Made by a program: the position numbers and the translations under genes. A stretch of 64,000 bases of DNA. It comes from Marisimplicoccus sp038147335. Its GTDB lineage: Bacteria > Bacteroidota > Bacteroidia > Flavobacteriales > Flavobacteriaceae. Location: NCBI GenBank assembly GCA_038147335.1, contig JAYQTK010000006.1, positions 124,001 to 188,000 of the forward strand. Direction: 5' to 3'. The first letter of the stretch is position 1. Every line of letters starts with the position of its first letter. The notes under the pieces were generated by a model, which was given only the letters and a program-made list of their open reading frames with translations, searched no databases and was not told the DNA's origin. This document shows, piece by piece, positions 62,119 to 64,000 of the stretch.

Positions 62119-64000
62119 ATGAAAAATTTATTCAGATTATTTCTAATCTTATATAGCACATCTTTATTTTCACAGCAAACTGGAGGTGCTAATTACCAGC
62201 AATATCAAAATATGCGATTTAATGTTTCCGGATCAGTTGTTGATTCTGAAACTGATGAAGTCCTTGAATATGCTACAATTACCCTAAAAAATAAAAGAAA
62301 TACTGAAAATGTCTTTGGAGGTATAACAGGAGAAGATGGTAAATTTTCTGTTGAGGTATCACCAGGTATGTATGAGATTAGTATTGATTATATTTCATTT
62401 GAGTCCTATACTAACGATAACCTATTGGTTAGAGGAGATACTGATTTAGGAACTATTTCTTTAAATCTAGATGTATCAGTTCTAGAAGAAGTTGAGGTTA
62501 GAGCTGAGAGAACTCAGGTTGAAGTTAGATTAGACAAGAAAATATACAATGTTGGACAAGATATTACTGTTAGAGGAGGAAATGTATCTGATGTTTTAGC
62601 TAACATACCATCGATTGATGTTGACTTTGATGGTAATATTTCATTAAGAGGAAATAATAATGTAAGAATTTTAATTAATGGTAAGCCATCAGGTCTAGTT
62701 GGACTATCAGGACCACAAGGGCTAAGGTCAATTCCTTCAGAGTCTATTGAAAAAGTCGAGGTTGTTACATCTCCGTCTGCTAGATATTCAGCTGAAGGTA
62801 CTGCTGGTATTTTAAATATTATTTTAAAAAAACAAGATTTACTTGGATTTAACGGTAATGTTAATGGAAGTATTGGTTCCCCAAAGAATAGTAGTGGATC
62901 TGGTACATTTAACCTTAGGAATGATAAGTTAAATATATTCAATACTACTACATATAAGGACTCTGACAATAACGGTAACTTTTTCTCAGAAACAGAATAC
63001 TTTAGAAATAATCTTGAAATCGAAAGCTCAAACAAAAGTACTCGAAATGAAAAAAACATTTTTTTAAATCTTGGTTTAGAATATTATTTTGATGATAAGA
63101 CTTCACTAACATTAAGTGGTTTTTATAGAAAAGGAGATGAACTTAGTAACTCAAGGAACATTGTAAATGATATAACCAATGGTATTATATCTGCTACTAA
63201 TGAAAGACTTGCCAATGATGAAGAACTTGAAGAGTCGTTTGAATATGCACTTGATTTTTATAAAGACTTTGATAAGGATGGTCATACTCTTAGTGCAAGA
63301 ATATCTTATGAAGAATCTGATGAAAATTCAATTGATAATATAGAAGATTTTTCAACACTTCCTTTTGTATCTGAATCTGAATTTGAAAGAACAACAAATA
63401 TAGATTTTCAAAATAGACTTCTTGCCCAAATAGATTACGTTTATCCAATTGATGAAAACACAGAAATAGAATTTGGATATAGAGGAAGATTCTTAGAGAG
63501 GGAAACTGACTTTGATGTTTCATTCTTGCAAGGAACCTCATATATATCAGATAGTGGATTATCAAATGTATTTAACTACACAGAAAATATTAATTCTCTA
63601 TACGGTCAGTTTGGTAAAAAGTTTAATAAATTTTCTGCTTTACTAGGATTAAGATTTGAAGATTCTAAGCAAGAAATTAATCAAAAAACTACTGGTCAGT
63701 TTGAAATAAAGAAGTATTCAGACTTATTTCCAACTTTAAATTTAGCTTATGAAATTTCTGATCTAGAGTCACTAACACTAGGTTATAGTAAAAGAATTAG
63801 AAGGCCAAGAGGATGGGATATTAACCCTTTTCCAAGAAGAAACTCTATTACATCCTATAGAAGAGGAAATCCATTCTTAGATCCTACATTTTCATCTGCT
63901 TATGAAATTGACTATTTAAAAAGATTCAAAAAAATAACAATTAATACATCCCTGTTCTTCAGGCAATCTGATGGTAATGTTGAGAGAATTCAGCAAGAAA
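62119..64000 (+). CDS. Outer-membrane beta-barrel protein, TonB-receptor-like (3' end outside window)
   Basis: The frame is open from ATG 62119 to the window edge, 627 residues so far. It has a signal peptide (MKNLFRLFLILYSTSLFSQQ) and a carboxypeptidase-regulatory-like beta-sandwich (about 30-125; NVSGSVVDSETDEVLEYATI). A plug-like domain follows (about 140-240) with ISLRGNNNVRILINGKPSG and the TonB-receptor-type IPSESIEKVEVVTSPSARYS. Beta-barrel strands follow in the outer membrane beta-barrel family pattern (LGYSKRIRRPRGWDINPFP). Such receptors import large or chelated nutrients or act as signalling receptors; the ligand is unknown. The ECF sigma gene 0.8 kb upstream raises the idea of regulated expression. 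Confidence 0.85.
   Translation, partial: MKNLFRLFLILYSTSLFSQQTGGANYQQYQNMRFNVSGSVVDSETDEVLEYATITLKNKRNTENVFGGITGEDGKFSVEVSPGMYEISIDYISFESYTNDNLLVRGDTDLGTISLNLDVSVLEEVEVRAERTQVEVRLDKKIYNVGQDITVRGGNVSDVLANIPSIDVDFDGNISLRGNNNVRILINGKPSGLVGLSGPQGLRSIPSESIEKVEVVTSPSARYSAEGTAGILNIILKKQDLLGFNGNVNGSIGSPKNSSGSGTFNLRNDKLNIFNTTTYKDSDNNGNFFSETEYFRNNLEIESSNKSTRNEKNIFLNLGLEYYFDDKTSLTLSGFYRKGDELSNSRNIVNDITNGIISATNERLANDEELEESFEYALDFYKDFDKDGHTLSARISYEESDENSIDNIEDFSTLPFVSESEFERTTNIDFQNRLLAQIDYVYPIDENTEIEFGYRGRFLERETDFDVSFLQGTSYISDSGLSNVFNYTENINSLYGQFGKKFNKFSALLGLRFEDSKQEINQKTTGQFEIKKYSDLFPTLNLAYEISDLESLTLGYSKRIRRPRGWDINPFPRRNSITSYRRGNPFLDPTFSSAYEIDYLKRFKKITINTSLFFRQSDGNVERIQQE

Noticed and set aside
62514..63565. 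Minus-strand open frames at 62514-63059 and 63290-63565
   Set aside because: Both are antisense to the continuous outer-membrane receptor frame, whose signal peptide, plug and barrel features are clear.
1..64000. CRISPR arrays, insertion sequences, phage genes or a defence island
   Set aside because: No regular repeats, transposase or phage-like genes were found; the xerD-like recombinase has the size and motifs of the housekeeping Xer proteins, and gene content is housekeeping throughout.

Overview
This window is chromosomal DNA from an AT-rich, compact member of the Bacteroidota, most likely a marine member of the Flavobacteriales. The evidence is threefold. Many genes are preceded by the Bacteroidota -7 promoter box TAnnTTTG, with TTG or TTTG about 17-23 nt upstream in the best cases. 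The proteins resemble flavobacterial families (DUF3822 next to rsmD, a DUF6095 protein after murQ, Bacteroidota RpoZ, a DnaX without its zinc module, eukaryote-like NADP isocitrate dehydrogenase). Intergenic space is very short. No phage, insertion sequence, CRISPR array or obvious transferred island was seen.

Layout: 1-3.5 kb holds a partial nitronate monooxygenase, a frameshifted DUF4442 gene, tRNA-Arg(UCU) and an odd tRNA-Ser(GCU), then about 2 kb of heavily decayed TPR-protein coding sequence behind gyrA. 3.5-15 kb holds gyrA, clpC and the threonine operon thrA-thrB-thrC (thrC frameshifted), then a frameshifted secreted Xaa-Pro aminopeptidase. 14.9-20.2 kb holds gcvT, a YebC regulator, an acyltransferase, kdsB, two flavobacterial proteins, rsmD and the RNase P RNA gene. 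20.2-29.3 kb holds dnaX, a minus-strand pyrR-pyrB-pdxH-sixA-ppk-ppx operon and rpsA. 29.3-41 kb holds cmk, lon, an MFS transporter, msrB-lpdA, aroQ, xerD, a two-component system, coaE and fabI. 41-50 kb holds recN, coaBC, rpoZ, bamD, ligA, prmC, ribD and a thioesterase. 50-60.7 kb holds dnaA, mltG, an HtrA protease, trmD, rplS, icd, murQ and thrS-infC-rpmI-rplT. The right end holds an ECF sigma factor, a small membrane protein, a secreted coiled-coil protein and the start of an outer-membrane beta-barrel receptor.

Most of the content is housekeeping: replication and repair, translation, proteolysis, amino-acid and cofactor synthesis, and envelope assembly. I found no convincing new defence or mobile system. 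The most unusual features are structural. Convergent gene pairs meet with -14 to +3 bp of space, four of them by the same TTAR stop-sharing. The rsmD stop codon lies inside the RNase P RNA gene. rpsA and dnaX appear to have leaderless transcripts. Several genes carry single-base frameshifts, and one TPR gene is decayed throughout. Some of these frameshifts are in genes expected to be essential, so consensus sequencing errors are a serious alternative for them.
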